This document shows positions 1 through 8,400 of a DNA stretch of 64,000 nucleotides, piece after piece. Where the stretch lies: contig JAYWAL010000007.1 of assembly GCA_043782485.1 (NCBI GenBank), positions 1 to 64,000 on the forward strand, read 5' to 3'. Position 1 is the stretch's first letter. Each line of letters opens with the position of its first letter. Source of the DNA: JANXUC01 sp043782485. GTDB taxonomy: Bacteria > Acidobacteriota > Terriglobia > Terriglobales > Acidobacteriaceae. A program made the translations under genes and the position numbers. The notes beneath the pieces were generated by a model, which saw only the letters and a program-made list of their open reading frames with translations, searched no databases and was not told where the DNA came from.

Positions 1-1
1 G

Positions 2-235
2 GCGGAGTCGGGCGAGGTGCTGCATCTGGAGTCGAGCCTGATGGAGGAAATGTCCAAGGTGAAAGTGCGGCATTGGTATTTGTCGGTGGATTACGCTTCC
101 GTACGGTTCCATTCGAAGAATGTGCAGATGCTGTTGCCGCGGGTGGTGGATGCCTATTGTGATTTTGAGGACCATCGCACGATTGTGAATCATTCGTTTT
201 CGGATTTTCGGTTGTTTTCGGTGGATGCTCAGTGA
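2..235 (+). CDS. hypothetical protein, C-terminal fragment
   Basis: An open frame enters from the left edge and stops at 235, giving the last 77 residues of a longer protein. The piece is rich in beta-type sequence (RHWYLSVDYASVRFH, then a stretch ending SFSDFRLFSVDAQ). Similar tails end conserved secreted acidobacterial proteins of unknown function, but that memory is imprecise and I assign no function. The true start lies outside the window. It is followed by a 108-bp spacer carrying a palindromic repeat, and the next gene is convergent. Confidence 0.5.
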   Translation, partial: AESGEVLHLESSLMEEMSKVKVRHWYLSVDYASVRFHSKNVQMLLPRVVDAYCDFEDHRTIVNHSFSDFRLFSVDAQ

Positions 236-308
236 GGGTGGAGCGTGAGTGCCCTCGCGCGCGCGGGTTGGGCGGGCTTGAGATTGGCTCGGTGCAAAAC
301 AAGACTGA

Positions 309-326
309 GCGGGCGAGGGCGCCCGC
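309..326. repeat. short GC-rich intergenic palindromic repeat
   Basis: The 18-mer GCGGGCGAGGGCGCCCGC can fold as GCGGGC/GCCCGC. The identical 18-mer recurs at 2085-2102, and both copies are preceded by a similar 'AAGAC' context and followed by an ACACGAG/ACGCGAG-like tail. This marks a dispersed intergenic repeat. It lies between two convergent genes and might also act as a terminator hairpin. Confidence 0.6.
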
Positions 327-343
327 TGCTACGCGAGCTTTTG

Positions 344-784
344 CTAGTTGGGGCCGCCGCAGTTGATTTCCCAGGGTGTTCCGAATTGGTCGATTACCAC
401 GCCGAAACTAGCGGCCCAGAAGGTTTTCTGGAGCGGCATTTGAATAATCCCGTTTTCAGAGAGGGAGTAGAAGATGCGTTCTGCTTCGCTGGGGTTATGG
501 ACGTCTAGCAGGACGAAGAAGCCTTTGGGTGGTTGAGGCTCTTTGGCTTCTTGCTCTTTGCCACTGTGTTCATTGGCGATGAGGTCGACGCCAGCGAGAA
601 GGTCGTCGCCCAGGAGGAGCGTTGCGTGGACGATTTTTTCGTGCCACTCTGGGGGCGTTTGGGCCGCCATCGGAGAGTTGCCGTAGGTGAGCATCGTGCC
701 GATCTTGCCGCTGAGGCATTGTTCGTAGAAACGGAAGGCGGCTTCGCATTGGCCGTTGAAGGTTAGGTGGAGGTTGAGTTTCAT
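344..784 (-). CDS. PhnB-like VOC family protein
   Basis: 146 residues starting MKLNLHLTFNGQCEAAFRFY, the typical opening of the PhnB/3-demethylubiquinone-methyltransferase-like branch of the vicinal oxygen chelate (glyoxalase-fold) superfamily, ending with the usual FGTPWEIN strand. Members are small cytoplasmic proteins, usually dimers, and most have no known substrate. I chose the ATG at 784 because AAGGA lies just upstream and because the family begins here. The longer open frame would overlap the preceding amidohydrolase. The gene starts 19 bp after that amidohydrolase ends, so the two are probably co-transcribed. Confidence 0.85.
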   Translation of the reverse strand: MKLNLHLTFNGQCEAAFRFYEQCLSGKIGTMLTYGNSPMAAQTPPEWHEKIVHATLLLGDDLLAGVDLIANEHSGKEQEAKEPQPPKGFFVLLDVHNPSEAERIFYSLSENGIIQMPLQKTFWAASFGVVIDQFGTPWEINCGGPN

Positions 785-803
785 TTGCGTTCCTTCGGTT
801 TGG

Positions 804-1949
804 CTATTGCTGCTTAGCGTTTCCCTGAGGGAGGTTGAATAGACTCCGCGCATTGCTGTGGGCGATTTTCATGCGGTCCGGCTCGCTGATGGCGGCCTGA
901 TCGATCCAGTCTTTGGCCTCGACCATATCCTCAAATGGGTAATCGACCGAGTACAGAACGCGGTCAGCGCCCACTTCAAGAATCACGTCGGTCAGCGCTT
1001 GCGTACGGAAATTACCGCTGGTGGTGATGTAGAAATTCTCCCGCAGATAGTGGCTCAGCGGTAGCTTGGCTTTCGGGACGGCCGTGCCGCGGGCGATGCG
1101 GTGATCGACGCGCCAGATGCCAAACGGCAGACCTTCGCCCAGGTGGCCGAGGATGACTTTGAGTTTCGGATACTCATCGAACAGGCCGCTGCCCATCAGG
1201 CGCAGCGCATGAATCGACGTTTCCACCGCGAATCCCCAGGGCGAGCCGGTGAGCCAAGTGTGCCCCTCGTAAGCTTGCTGGCGGGTCGGAAGGGGCGGGC
1301 GAGGATGAAGATAGAGCGGGACATCGAGCTGCTGGACGGTTGCCCAGAAAGAACGATATTGCGGCAGATCGTAGAAGACGGCTGAATCGGCTTCGCCGAT
1401 CTGGGAGAATCCATTGACCAGCGCGCCACAGAATCCCAGTTCTTTCACGCAGCGCGTCAATTCCTGCGCGGACGCCTGAGGATCCTGTAACGGCAAAGCC
1501 GCAAAGCCCTTGAGACGTTGCGGATACTTGCTAACGTGTTCAGCCAGATAATCGTTCGCCCGCCGCGCCAAGGTGATTGCCTGGGCAGTGTTCGGGATGG
1601 CCTGGACCCCGGCGGCTGTGTGGGACAGAATGCTGATTTCCACGCCACCGCGGTCCATGTCCGCGATGCGTCCGCTGCCGACATCGAGAAGTTTCTGGCG
1701 AAGTTCGGGCGTTGGCAGATCACGAACGGCGTAACTGGTTTCGAAAAGCTCGGGGAGCACGAAGTGTTCTTCGAGGGCGATCTTGCCGACGAGCGGCGGC
1801 GGGTTTGGTTGGGCGGTGTCGGCGGCATTTTCCGTGTCGGTGTTGGCTGCGTTGCCATCTCCCAGAAGTCCTGCTGTCGCCAAGGCGGCTGAGCCCAGCT
1901 CCAGGAACCCGCGCCTTGTGATTCGTTCCCCACGATCCTTGACTTCCAT
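804..1949 (-). CDS. Tat-exported amidohydrolase, gamma-resorcylate decarboxylase-like
   Basis: 381 residues. The body follows the gamma-resorcylate / 2,3-dihydroxybenzoate decarboxylase branch of the amidohydrolase-2 (ACMSD) family throughout. The metal-binding EEHF lies at about residues 60-63, with ALVNGFSQ, YLHPRPPLP (His ligand), GHLGEGLPF, and a SVDYPFE segment carrying the conserved Asp. These enzymes are non-oxidative, metal-dependent aromatic decarboxylases. Unusually, the N-terminus carries a twin-arginine signal (ITRRGFLELG followed by an Ala-rich hydrophobic stretch), implying export of a folded enzyme, whereas characterised relatives are cytoplasmic. The start at 1949 has GGAG eight bases upstream. 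It is likely co-transcribed with the PhnB-like gene. The aromatic substrate cannot be read from sequence. Confidence 0.85.
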   Translation of the reverse strand: MEVKDRGERITRRGFLELGSAALATAGLLGDGNAANTDTENAADTAQPNPPPLVGKIALEEHFVLPELFETSYAVRDLPTPELRQKLLDVGSGRIADMDRGGVEISILSHTAAGVQAIPNTAQAITLARRANDYLAEHVSKYPQRLKGFAALPLQDPQASAQELTRCVKELGFCGALVNGFSQIGEADSAVFYDLPQYRSFWATVQQLDVPLYLHPRPPLPTRQQAYEGHTWLTGSPWGFAVETSIHALRLMGSGLFDEYPKLKVILGHLGEGLPFGIWRVDHRIARGTAVPKAKLPLSHYLRENFYITTSGNFRTQALTDVILEVGADRVLYSVDYPFEDMVEAKDWIDQAAISEPDRMKIAHSNARSLFNLPQGNAKQQ

Positions 1950-2084
1950 GCCAGATCTCCTTTGCGAGCCGGAAACGCTTCTACCCTGCCAAACCTCCAC
2001 GGAACGACCGAATGCTATCACGAGCAGGGGTGTTCTTAATAAAGAAAGGCGCGGTCCAGCCTGGCTGAGTCAAACCAAGACCAG

Positions 2085-2102
2085 GCGGGCGAGGGCGCCC
2101 GC
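2085..2102. repeat. second copy of the GC-rich palindromic repeat
   Basis: Identical 18-mer to the copy at 309-326. It lies in the gap between the amidohydrolase start and the acyl-CoA dehydrogenase remnant. Confidence 0.6.
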
Positions 2103-2118
2103 CCCACACGAGCGCTTC

Positions 2119-2196
2119 TTAGAACGCGTCAATTCCCGTAATCGACTGCCCGATGATCAGCGCGTGTACGTCGTGCGTGCCTTCGTAGGTCTTTAC
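2119..2196 (-). pseudogene. 3' remnant of a second acyl-CoA dehydrogenase gene
   Basis: These 78 bases translate on the minus strand to the final 25 residues (VKTYEGTHDVHALIIGQSIT...) plus stop of the intact acyl-CoA dehydrogenase at 2624-3805. The two copies differ at a handful of positions (I count 7 in the aligned 76 bases) and every difference is synonymous; only the stop codon changes (TAA versus TAG). Homology ends abruptly at 2196, where the membrane-protein gene begins to overlap. That pattern means this tail once belonged to a full, selected copy that was later cut by recombination. Confidence 0.85.
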
Positions 2197-2579
2197 GGAG
2201 CGCCTTTCTTGTAGTGCCGAGCTGCCCAGAAACAGGCCCAAATTAGAAAACCACTCCAGCAGAACCCAAGTATCCGTCCCCAAATCGGCAAATCGTTAAA
2301 TTCGCCAGAAAACAAGGAAACAAGACCGAAGGCAAATCCTAAAACATAAATAAACCCCAGCCGCCGCAGGGATCCCGCCGCCCTAAGTTGGTTGCTGCGA
2401 ATTTCTTGTGGATTTGTGCGAACAGTGGGCAATACCCGAAACATCAGGACGGCTGTAAGCATGTACGCGATGAAAACAAACAGGGGTGCCCGGTAGTGGC
2501 CCGTTGTTACCAACCAGAAATTGATCGCGACACAAGCGAAGCTGAGTGAGAAAAGAACAATCATTTTGAGGTTTTTCAT
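2193..2579 (-). CDS. small multi-pass membrane protein, unknown function
   Basis: 128 residues with about four hydrophobic segments: near residues 5-25, 30-48, 72-92 and 100-118. I do not recognise the family. The start is taken at the ATG at 2579, preceded by a run of G residues; a TTG three codons upstream is the alternative. Its stop codon falls inside the acyl-CoA dehydrogenase remnant (the TAA is made from that gene's GTA AAG codons). The present C-terminus (HYKKGAP) may therefore result from a recombination junction. It lies 44 bp downstream of the intact dehydrogenase on the same strand. Confidence 0.55.
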   Translation of the reverse strand: MKNLKMIVLFSLSFACVAINFWLVTTGHYRAPLFVFIAYMLTAVLMFRVLPTVRTNPQEIRSNQLRAAGSLRRLGFIYVLGFAFGLVSLFSGEFNDLPIWGRILGFCWSGFLIWACFWAARHYKKGAP

Positions 2580-2623
2580 TTGCGACAACCCCCCTCATAC
2601 CTCGTCGTTGCCAACCTGAAAGA

Positions 2624-3805
2624 CTAGAACGCGTCGATGCCCGTAATCGACTGCCCAATAATCAGCGCATGCACGTCGTGGGTGCCTTCGTAGGTCTTTA
2701 CTGATTCCAGGTTCATCATGTGGCGCATGATGGGGTAATCGTCGGCGATGCCGTTGCCGCCGAGGATGTCGCGGGCCATGCGGGCGCATTCCAGGGCCAT
2801 CCAGACGTTGTTCCGTTTGGCCATGGAGATGTGTTGATGCTGGACTTTGCCTTGGTCTTTTAAGCGGCCAACTTGCAGCGCGAGGAGCTGGCCCTTGGTG
2901 ATTTCGCTAATCATCCAGACGAGTTTTTCCTGGATGAGCTGGTGGCTGGCGATGGGCTGGTCGCGCCATTGCTTGCGGAGCAGAGAATATTGCAGGGCTG
3001 TGTCGTAACACGACATGGCTGCGCCGAGCGCGCCCCAGGAAATGCCGTAGCGAGCTTGATTCAGGCACATGAGCGGGGATTTCAGGCCGCCGGTGCCGGG
3101 GAGCAGGTTGGTTTCCGGAATGCGAACGTCTTGCATGGAGAAGCCGGATGTAACGGAGGCCCGCAGCGACCACTTGCCGTGGACATCGTCGGCTTTGAAG
3201 CCGGGGCGGTCGGTTTCGACGAGGAAGCCGCGGACTTTGTTGTCTTCGTCTTCCACCTTGGCCCAGACGACGGCAACGTCGGCAATGGAGCCGGAGGTGA
3301 TCCACATCTTCTCGCCGTTGAGGACGTATTCTTTGCCGGATTTGCGGGCGCGAGTTCTCATGCCACCGGGGTTGGAGCCGAAGTCGGGTTCGGTGAGGCC
3401 GAAGCAGCCCAGCTTTTCGCCCTTCTGCATGGCGGGGAGCCAGAGGTTTTTTTGTTCATCGGTTCCAAAAGTGTAAATCGGATACATGACTAGAGCGGAC
3501 TGGACGCTGACGAACGAGCGCACGCCAGAGTCGCCGCGCTCGAGTTCCTGCGTCATCAGGCCGTATTCGACGTTGCCCATTTCGGCGCAGCCATAGCCTT
3601 TGAGCGATGCGCCAAAGAAGCCGAGTTCGGCCATCGGTTTGACGAGTTCGCGGGGGAAGCGTCCGGCGCGGTTGCACTCTTCAATGATAGGGATGAGGTT
3701 GTCTTCGATGAATTTGCGCGTGGTGTCGCGGACCAGGCGCTCTTCGTCGCTGAGGAGCGAGTCGAAGTCGATGAAATCTACACCTTTAAATTTGATGGCG
3801 GACAT
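2624..3805 (-). CDS. gcdH: glutaryl-CoA dehydrogenase (acyl-CoA dehydrogenase family)
   Basis: 393 residues matching glutaryl-CoA dehydrogenase more closely than other acyl-CoA dehydrogenases. It contains LTEPDFGSNPGGM and WITSGSIADVAVVWAK for FAD binding, GKWSLRASVT, LNQARYGISWG, RNNVWMALECARMARD, LGGNGI, and the catalytic base in VKTYEGTHDVHALIIGQ near the C-terminus. The enzyme oxidises and decarboxylates glutaryl-CoA to crotonyl-CoA in lysine, tryptophan and aromatic degradation, passing electrons to ETF in the cytoplasm. The ATG at 3805 has a GAGAGG-type site upstream and begins at the family's usual point. A diverged copy of its 3' end survives at 2119-2196. Confidence 0.9.
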   Translation of the reverse strand: MSAIKFKGVDFIDFDSLLSDEERLVRDTTRKFIEDNLIPIIEECNRAGRFPRELVKPMAELGFFGASLKGYGCAEMGNVEYGLMTQELERGDSGVRSFVSVQSALVMYPIYTFGTDEQKNLWLPAMQKGEKLGCFGLTEPDFGSNPGGMRTRARKSGKEYVLNGEKMWITSGSIADVAVVWAKVEDEDNKVRGFLVETDRPGFKADDVHGKWSLRASVTSGFSMQDVRIPETNLLPGTGGLKSPLMCLNQARYGISWGALGAAMSCYDTALQYSLLRKQWRDQPIASHQLIQEKLVWMISEITKGQLLALQVGRLKDQGKVQHQHISMAKRNNVWMALECARMARDILGGNGIADDYPIMRHMMNLESVKTYEGTHDVHALIIGQSITGIDAF

Positions 3806-3975
3806 GGGAGCCTCTCGTTTTACCGGTAAATCAGCGGATGCCAGGGCCGGAGGGAAGAGCGGCAGGGCAAACATTTGAGGCTACCAGAGGGGGTGAGCCC
3901 GGTCAAACGGGGTGCGATCTGGAATAGCCCCATGTGAACCAGCGTCAATCCTCACTGGTCTTCTTTGAGCCGGCC

Positions 3976-6666
3976 TCAATCTGTGACCGCCGTGGCGACC
4001 TCCGATTCTGACTTGTTGGCCAGGCGCGACTCGCCACTTTGCTGCATTAACTTGGTGACCACGCCGGTCCATCCGGTTTGATGGCTGGCACCGATGCCAG
4101 CGCCCGAGTCGCCGTGAAAATATTCATGGAAGAGAAGCAGATCCCGCCAGTGCGGATCGGTTTGGAATTTCTCCAGGCTGCCGAAAACCGGGCGACGACC
4201 CTGCTCATCCTGCAGGAAGATACCGGTCATGCGCCGTGAGAGCTCACCGGCCACGTCCCACAGCGAGAGCATGACTCCCGAGCCGGTGGGGAACTCCACT
4301 TTGAAGCCCTCGCCCAGGTAGTGGTGGAACTTTTGAAGGGACTCGACGAGCAAAAAGTTAACCGGGAACCAGATAGGTCCGCGCCAGTTGGAGTTGCCGC
4401 CGAACAGGCCGGTGGTGGACTCGGCGGGCTCGTAGTCGACGCGATGTTCCATATCGCCAACGTGGAGCACGTAGGGGTGGTCGCGATGGTATTGGGAGAG
4501 AGCACGAATGCCGTGGGGGGAGAGAAATTCGCGCTCATCGAGCATGGATCTGAGGATGCTGCGGAGCTGGTCGTGGTCGGCGATGGAAAGCAGACGGCGA
4601 TCGCCGATTCCCTCCGTGGCCATGCACGCGACGTTTTGGGTGAGGTCGGGGCGGTTGGCAAGGAACCACTCCATGCGGCGTTTGAAATCCGGAAGACGGT
4701 TGAGGACTTCCGGTTCGAGCGTTTCCACGGCGAAGAGGGGGATTAAGCCCACCATGGAGCGGACCTTCATGGGGAAGTGCCCGCCATCTGGCAGCTTGAG
4801 AACGTCGTAAAAGAAGCCGTCCTCCTCGTTCCAAAGTCCCATGCCGTCTTGGCCGCGATGGCTCATGGCATGGGCGATGTAGATGAAATGCTCCCAGAAT
4901 TTGCTGGCAACATCTTCGTAGACGGGTTCTTCCGTCGCCAGCTCCAGGGCAATGGCCAGCAGATTGAGGGTAAACATTGCCATCCAACTGGTGCCGTCGG
5001 ACTGCTCAATGTAACCGCCGGTGGGCAGGGGCGCGCTGCGGTCGAAGACGCCAATGTTGTCGAGGCCAAGGAATCCGCCCTGGAAAATATTCATGCCCTC
5101 TGCATCTTTGCGGTTGACCCACCAGGTGAAGTTAAGCAGGAGCTTATGGAAGATGCGTTTCAGGAATTCGCGATCGCCCTTGCCGCGGCGCTTTTTGTCG
5201 ATTTTGTAAACGCGCCAGGCGGCCCAGGCGTGGACGGGAGGGTTGACATCCCCGAAGGCCCATTCGTACGCGGGAATTTGCCCGTTGGGGTGCATATACC
5301 ACTCGCGCAACATGCGGGTGAGCTGCTCTTTGGCAAAGTCAGAATCGACGAGGGCCAAAGGAATGCAGTGGAACGCCAAGTCCCACGCGGCATACCAGGG
5401 ATATTCCCACTTATCGGGCATGGAAAGGACGTCGGCGTTGAAGATGTTCGTCCACTCATGGTTGCGGCCCTGGAGGCGCTCAGAAGGAGGGGTTGGCTGG
5501 CCGGGGTCGCCGTCAAGCCATTCACGAACCACGTAGTGGTAATACTGCTTGGACCAGAGCATGCCAGCGAAGCCCTGGCGCATGACGTTCTGGGCATCGG
5601 GTGAGAGATCCTGAGGGATCACAGTGGCATAGAACTCGTCGGCTTCGCGCTGGCGGGTGGTGAAGATGGCGTCGAAGTCGGCGAAGGCGCTGGCGTCGGC
5701 GAAGGCGGAGGCGGCCAGGCGCATACGAACGACCACGGTTTCACCCGCAGGCACGATGAGTGGGTAGTGCGCCGCAGCCTTGGTACCGGTGTGGTCGGGG
5801 TTTACGGCGTTGGTGTCGCCATGCACGATGTAGTTATTGATGCCGTCTTTGACGTAGGGAGTGCGATTCTCGGAGTTGAACAGGCGACGGGCGTTGGTTT
5901 CATTTTCCGTGAACAGTAATTCGGGTTGGCCTTCGCAGTGCAACCAGCGGTTGCCCGCGCGTTTGTGATTCAGTTCGATGACCGGATTCGACCCAGCGTG
6001 CGATTGATGCAGGTCTGGGCGCCGGCGCGGGTGACCCCAGGACCAGGTATTGCGGAACCATATGGTGGGGAGTAGGCGGATGGTAGCGGTGTCCGGCCCG
6101 CGATTAGCGGCGGAAATTTTGACGAGAATGTCTTCGGTATCGGCTTTGGCGTATTCGACAAAAATGTCGAAATAGCGGTTGTCGTTGAAAATACCGGTAT
6201 CGAGCAGCTCGAACTCGGGATCTAGCTTGCCGCGGCGACGGTTTTCCTCCAAGAGTTGCCTATATGGAAATTCCGCGTGCGGATACTTGTACAGATACTT
6301 CATGTAGGAATGGGTGGGAGTGGAGTCAAGATAGAAGTAGTATTCCTTGACGTCCTCGCCGTGATTGCCCTCGTTGCCGTTGAGACCAAAGAGCCGCTCT
6401 TTCAGGATGGGATCGTGCTCATTCCACAAGGCCAGGGCGAAGCAGATGTTTTGCTTGCGATCGCTGATGCCGGCTAGACCGTCTTCATTCCAGCGGTAGG
6501 CGCGGGAGCGGGCGTGGTCGTGCGGCAGGGCTTCCCAGGCATCTCCGTGGGGGCTGTAGTCTTCGCGGACGGTGCCCCAGGCGCGTTCGCTGAGGTAGGG
6601 GCCCCAGCGCCTCCAGTGTTTTGTGCGCGCGCCGGATTCGGCCAGGCGAAGTTCTTCTTGCGTCAT
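3976..6666 (-). CDS. large GH63/MGH1-type glucosidase
   Basis: 896 residues, beginning MTQEELRLAESGARTKHWRRWGPYLSERAWGTVREDYS (read here in part), the usual opening of bacterial glycoside hydrolases annotated as MGH1-like or GH63 family. A beta-rich N-terminal half is followed by an alpha/alpha-barrel: HEWTNIFNADVLSMPDKWEYPWYAAWDLAF, WAAWRVYKI, FLGLDNIGVFDRS, NSNWRGPIWFPVNFLL. Acid/base residues are probably among the conserved Asp/Glu of these motifs, but I cannot assign them. There is no signal peptide, so a cytoplasmic role in alpha-glucoside or compatible-solute glucan turnover is likely. GGAG lies 11 bases before the ATG. It follows the lipid operon by 79 bp and may be read from it. Confidence 0.8.
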   Translation of the reverse strand: MTQEELRLAESGARTKHWRRWGPYLSERAWGTVREDYSPHGDAWEALPHDHARSRAYRWNEDGLAGISDRKQNICFALALWNEHDPILKERLFGLNGNEGNHGEDVKEYYFYLDSTPTHSYMKYLYKYPHAEFPYRQLLEENRRRGKLDPEFELLDTGIFNDNRYFDIFVEYAKADTEDILVKISAANRGPDTATIRLLPTIWFRNTWSWGHPRRRPDLHQSHAGSNPVIELNHKRAGNRWLHCEGQPELLFTENETNARRLFNSENRTPYVKDGINNYIVHGDTNAVNPDHTGTKAAAHYPLIVPAGETVVVRMRLAASAFADASAFADFDAIFTTRQREADEFYATVIPQDLSPDAQNVMRQGFAGMLWSKQYYHYVVREWLDGDPGQPTPPSERLQGRNHEWTNIFNADVLSMPDKWEYPWYAAWDLAFHCIPLALVDSDFAKEQLTRMLREWYMHPNGQIPAYEWAFGDVNPPVHAWAAWRVYKIDKKRRGKGDREFLKRIFHKLLLNFTWWVNRKDAEGMNIFQGGFLGLDNIGVFDRSAPLPTGGYIEQSDGTSWMAMFTLNLLAIALELATEEPVYEDVASKFWEHFIYIAHAMSHRGQDGMGLWNEEDGFFYDVLKLPDGGHFPMKVRSMVGLIPLFAVETLEPEVLNRLPDFKRRMEWFLANRPDLTQNVACMATEGIGDRRLLSIADHDQLRSILRSMLDEREFLSPHGIRALSQYHRDHPYVLHVGDMEHRVDYEPAESTTGLFGGNSNWRGPIWFPVNFLLVESLQKFHHYLGEGFKVEFPTGSGVMLSLWDVAGELSRRMTGIFLQDEQGRRPVFGSLEKFQTDPHWRDLLLFHEYFHGDSGAGIGASHQTGWTGVVTKLMQQSGESRLANKSESEVATAVTD

Positions 6667-6745
6667 CGCTTAAGTCTCCATCGTGACATTCTGGAAGGTT
6701 GGATTCACAAGCAGGACGGAAGTTGCTGGGAAAAGTGGGCCAGCG

Positions 6746-7843
6746 CTATTTAGCGAACGTATAGTGTGAGACGATCCATTCGCGGCCGTTGCGGTAGCCC
6801 CATAGCTCGGCGCAGGCCATGAAGAAGACGCGCCAGCGCACGACCCAGCGTAGCGCCTCGGCTTTGAGGGCTGCCCCGGAGAGGCCGTTGGCGTAGGTGT
6901 GGGCGAAGAGGTCAAGGATTTCGTCGCGATGCGCGTCCATGTTGGTGAGCCAGGATTCGGCCGTCTTCTGATAATGGAGCCCGTTGACCTGCCAGTGGTC
7001 TTGCAACCGCAGGTCGCGCTGGAAATAGAGAAGAAGGTCGTCGCTTGGCATGATTCCGCCAGTGAAGAAGTGTTGCGCCATCCAGTCGCTGCTGTCGCGG
7101 ATTTCGAACGGGTAGGCGAAGCGGATGTGGGTGAAGATGTGAACGAAAAGCTGGGCGTCGGGCTGCATCCAGGAGGCGACGCGAGCGAGAAGCGTCTCAT
7201 AGTTGCGCATGTGTTCGAACATTTCCACGGAGACGACGCGGTCGAATTTGCCTGGGGCTTGGAAGGCGTTCATGTCGGCGGTGAGGATTTGCAGGTTGCG
7301 TAGTCCTCGGGCAGCGGCTTGGGCGTCGATGGATTGCTTCTGCGAGGCCGAGTTGGAGACGGCGACGATTTGGCTGTGGGGGAAGCGTTCGGCCATGTGG
7401 AGCGAGAGGGAGCCCCAGCCGCAACCCAGTTCCAGAACACGTTGGCCATCGGTCAGGCCCGCGCGGGCACAGGTGAGGACGAGCATGTTGTCTTCCGCTT
7501 GGTCGAGGGTAATGGTGTCTTCGAGCCACAGCGCCGAGCTGTATTTGCGGTGCTTGCCCAGGGCTAGCTCAAAGAATCTGGCAGGAACTTCGTAGTGTTG
7601 GGCGTTGGCGACCTGGGTTTCGACGGCGATGGGGCCAAGCTTGAGTTGCTGGATCAGGCGCATGAGGTGCGCCTGCTGGAGCTCGGGCGAGCCTTTGTCT
7701 TCCTCGCGCAGGCGCTGCGCCAACATGCGGCGGATGGACGCGCGGATGATTGTGTCGGGGATGATTCCGCGCTCCAACCAGGCGAGGTGCCAGGGCGTGG
7801 CGGGAGTTGCGCTGGCTAGGGTCTGCATGGTGTCGGTGGTCAT
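6746..7843 (-). CDS. SAM-dependent methyltransferase, cyclopropane-fatty-acid-synthase-like
   Basis: 365 residues. The SAM-binding motif VLELGCGWGSLSLHMAERFP lies mid-protein, with VVSVEMFEHMRNY and FVHIFTH further on. The C-terminus (MACAELWGYRNGREWIVSHY) resembles the coclaurine-N-methyltransferase-like branch of the CMAS family rather than classical CFA synthase. Its start ATG shares a base with the stop of the upstream gene (TAATG), so translation is coupled. In context it is the second methyltransferase of the locus, the first being the rightward CFA synthase at 13388. A role in methylating or cyclopropanating membrane fatty acyl chains is likely, but the product is unknown. Confidence 0.8.
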   Translation of the reverse strand: MTTDTMQTLASATPATPWHLAWLERGIIPDTIIRASIRRMLAQRLREEDKGSPELQQAHLMRLIQQLKLGPIAVETQVANAQHYEVPARFFELALGKHRKYSSALWLEDTITLDQAEDNMLVLTCARAGLTDGQRVLELGCGWGSLSLHMAERFPHSQIVAVSNSASQKQSIDAQAAARGLRNLQILTADMNAFQAPGKFDRVVSVEMFEHMRNYETLLARVASWMQPDAQLFVHIFTHIRFAYPFEIRDSSDWMAQHFFTGGIMPSDDLLLYFQRDLRLQDHWQVNGLHYQKTAESWLTNMDAHRDEILDLFAHTYANGLSGAALKAEALRWVVRWRVFFMACAELWGYRNGREWIVSHYTFAK

Positions 7844-8400
7844 TACTGTGCTCCCAGGGCATTACGCAGGCTGGCGGCTTTGGATTCGTCGAAACGGCCT
7901 TCCGATTTCCAGAGGACTTTGCCTTCGCGGTTCACGAGAAAAGCGTGAACCTGATTTTGGTTGGTGATGGCGAGCGCGTCGCAGAACGGCTTCTTTTCGA
8001 CGTATAAGGTGATGGTGCTGGCGCGCGCTTTGTGGTCTGAGATGCCGCGGCGCATTCCGGTATCGATAAACCAGCGCATGAAGGCGTTGGGGCGTTCTAT
8101 GGTAGGCATCTCGTAGTAGTGGAATTGCGGGTCGAGCTCTTCGAAGCGCTTCATTTCCTTGAGCCAGGTATCGAGGTCGCTTTGTTGCTTGCGTTCGAAG
8201 GCGATGAGAACGAGATTGCGTTCCCCTTCGAATCCGGAAGGCAGGTCGAACTCGTGTTCGGCGAGGCTGGAAGCTTTCAGGGTAGGGAAGTGGGGCGCTT
8301 GCGTGGTTTCGGTTGGGATCGCCAGGGAGGGCTGCGTTCCGAACGAAGGAATTCCGAAGAATATGGCGGTGAGGGCTAGGATAGTGATGATCCATTTCAT
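7843..8400 (-). CDS. exported thioredoxin-fold protein without CxxC
   Basis: 185 residues with a cleavable signal or membrane anchor (MKWIITILALTAIFFGIPSFG). The domain that follows has a redoxin-like layout: a strand NLVLIAF, a helix with DLDTWLKEM, a cis-Pro-like region, and HAFLVNREGKVLWKSEGRF. The redox CxxC pair is absent; the only cysteine is in KKPFCDAL. It overlaps both neighbours (ATGA with DUF1295, TAATG with the methyltransferase), tying it firmly to the lipid operon. A periplasmic binding or chaperone role is more plausible than disulfide chemistry. Exact family not recognised. Confidence 0.65.
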   Translation of the reverse strand: MKWIITILALTAIFFGIPSFGTQPSLAIPTETTQAPHFPTLKASSLAEHEFDLPSGFEGERNLVLIAFERKQQSDLDTWLKEMKRFEELDPQFHYYEMPTIERPNAFMRWFIDTGMRRGISDHKARASTITLYVEKKPFCDALAITNQNQVHAFLVNREGKVLWKSEGRFDESKAASLRNALGAQ

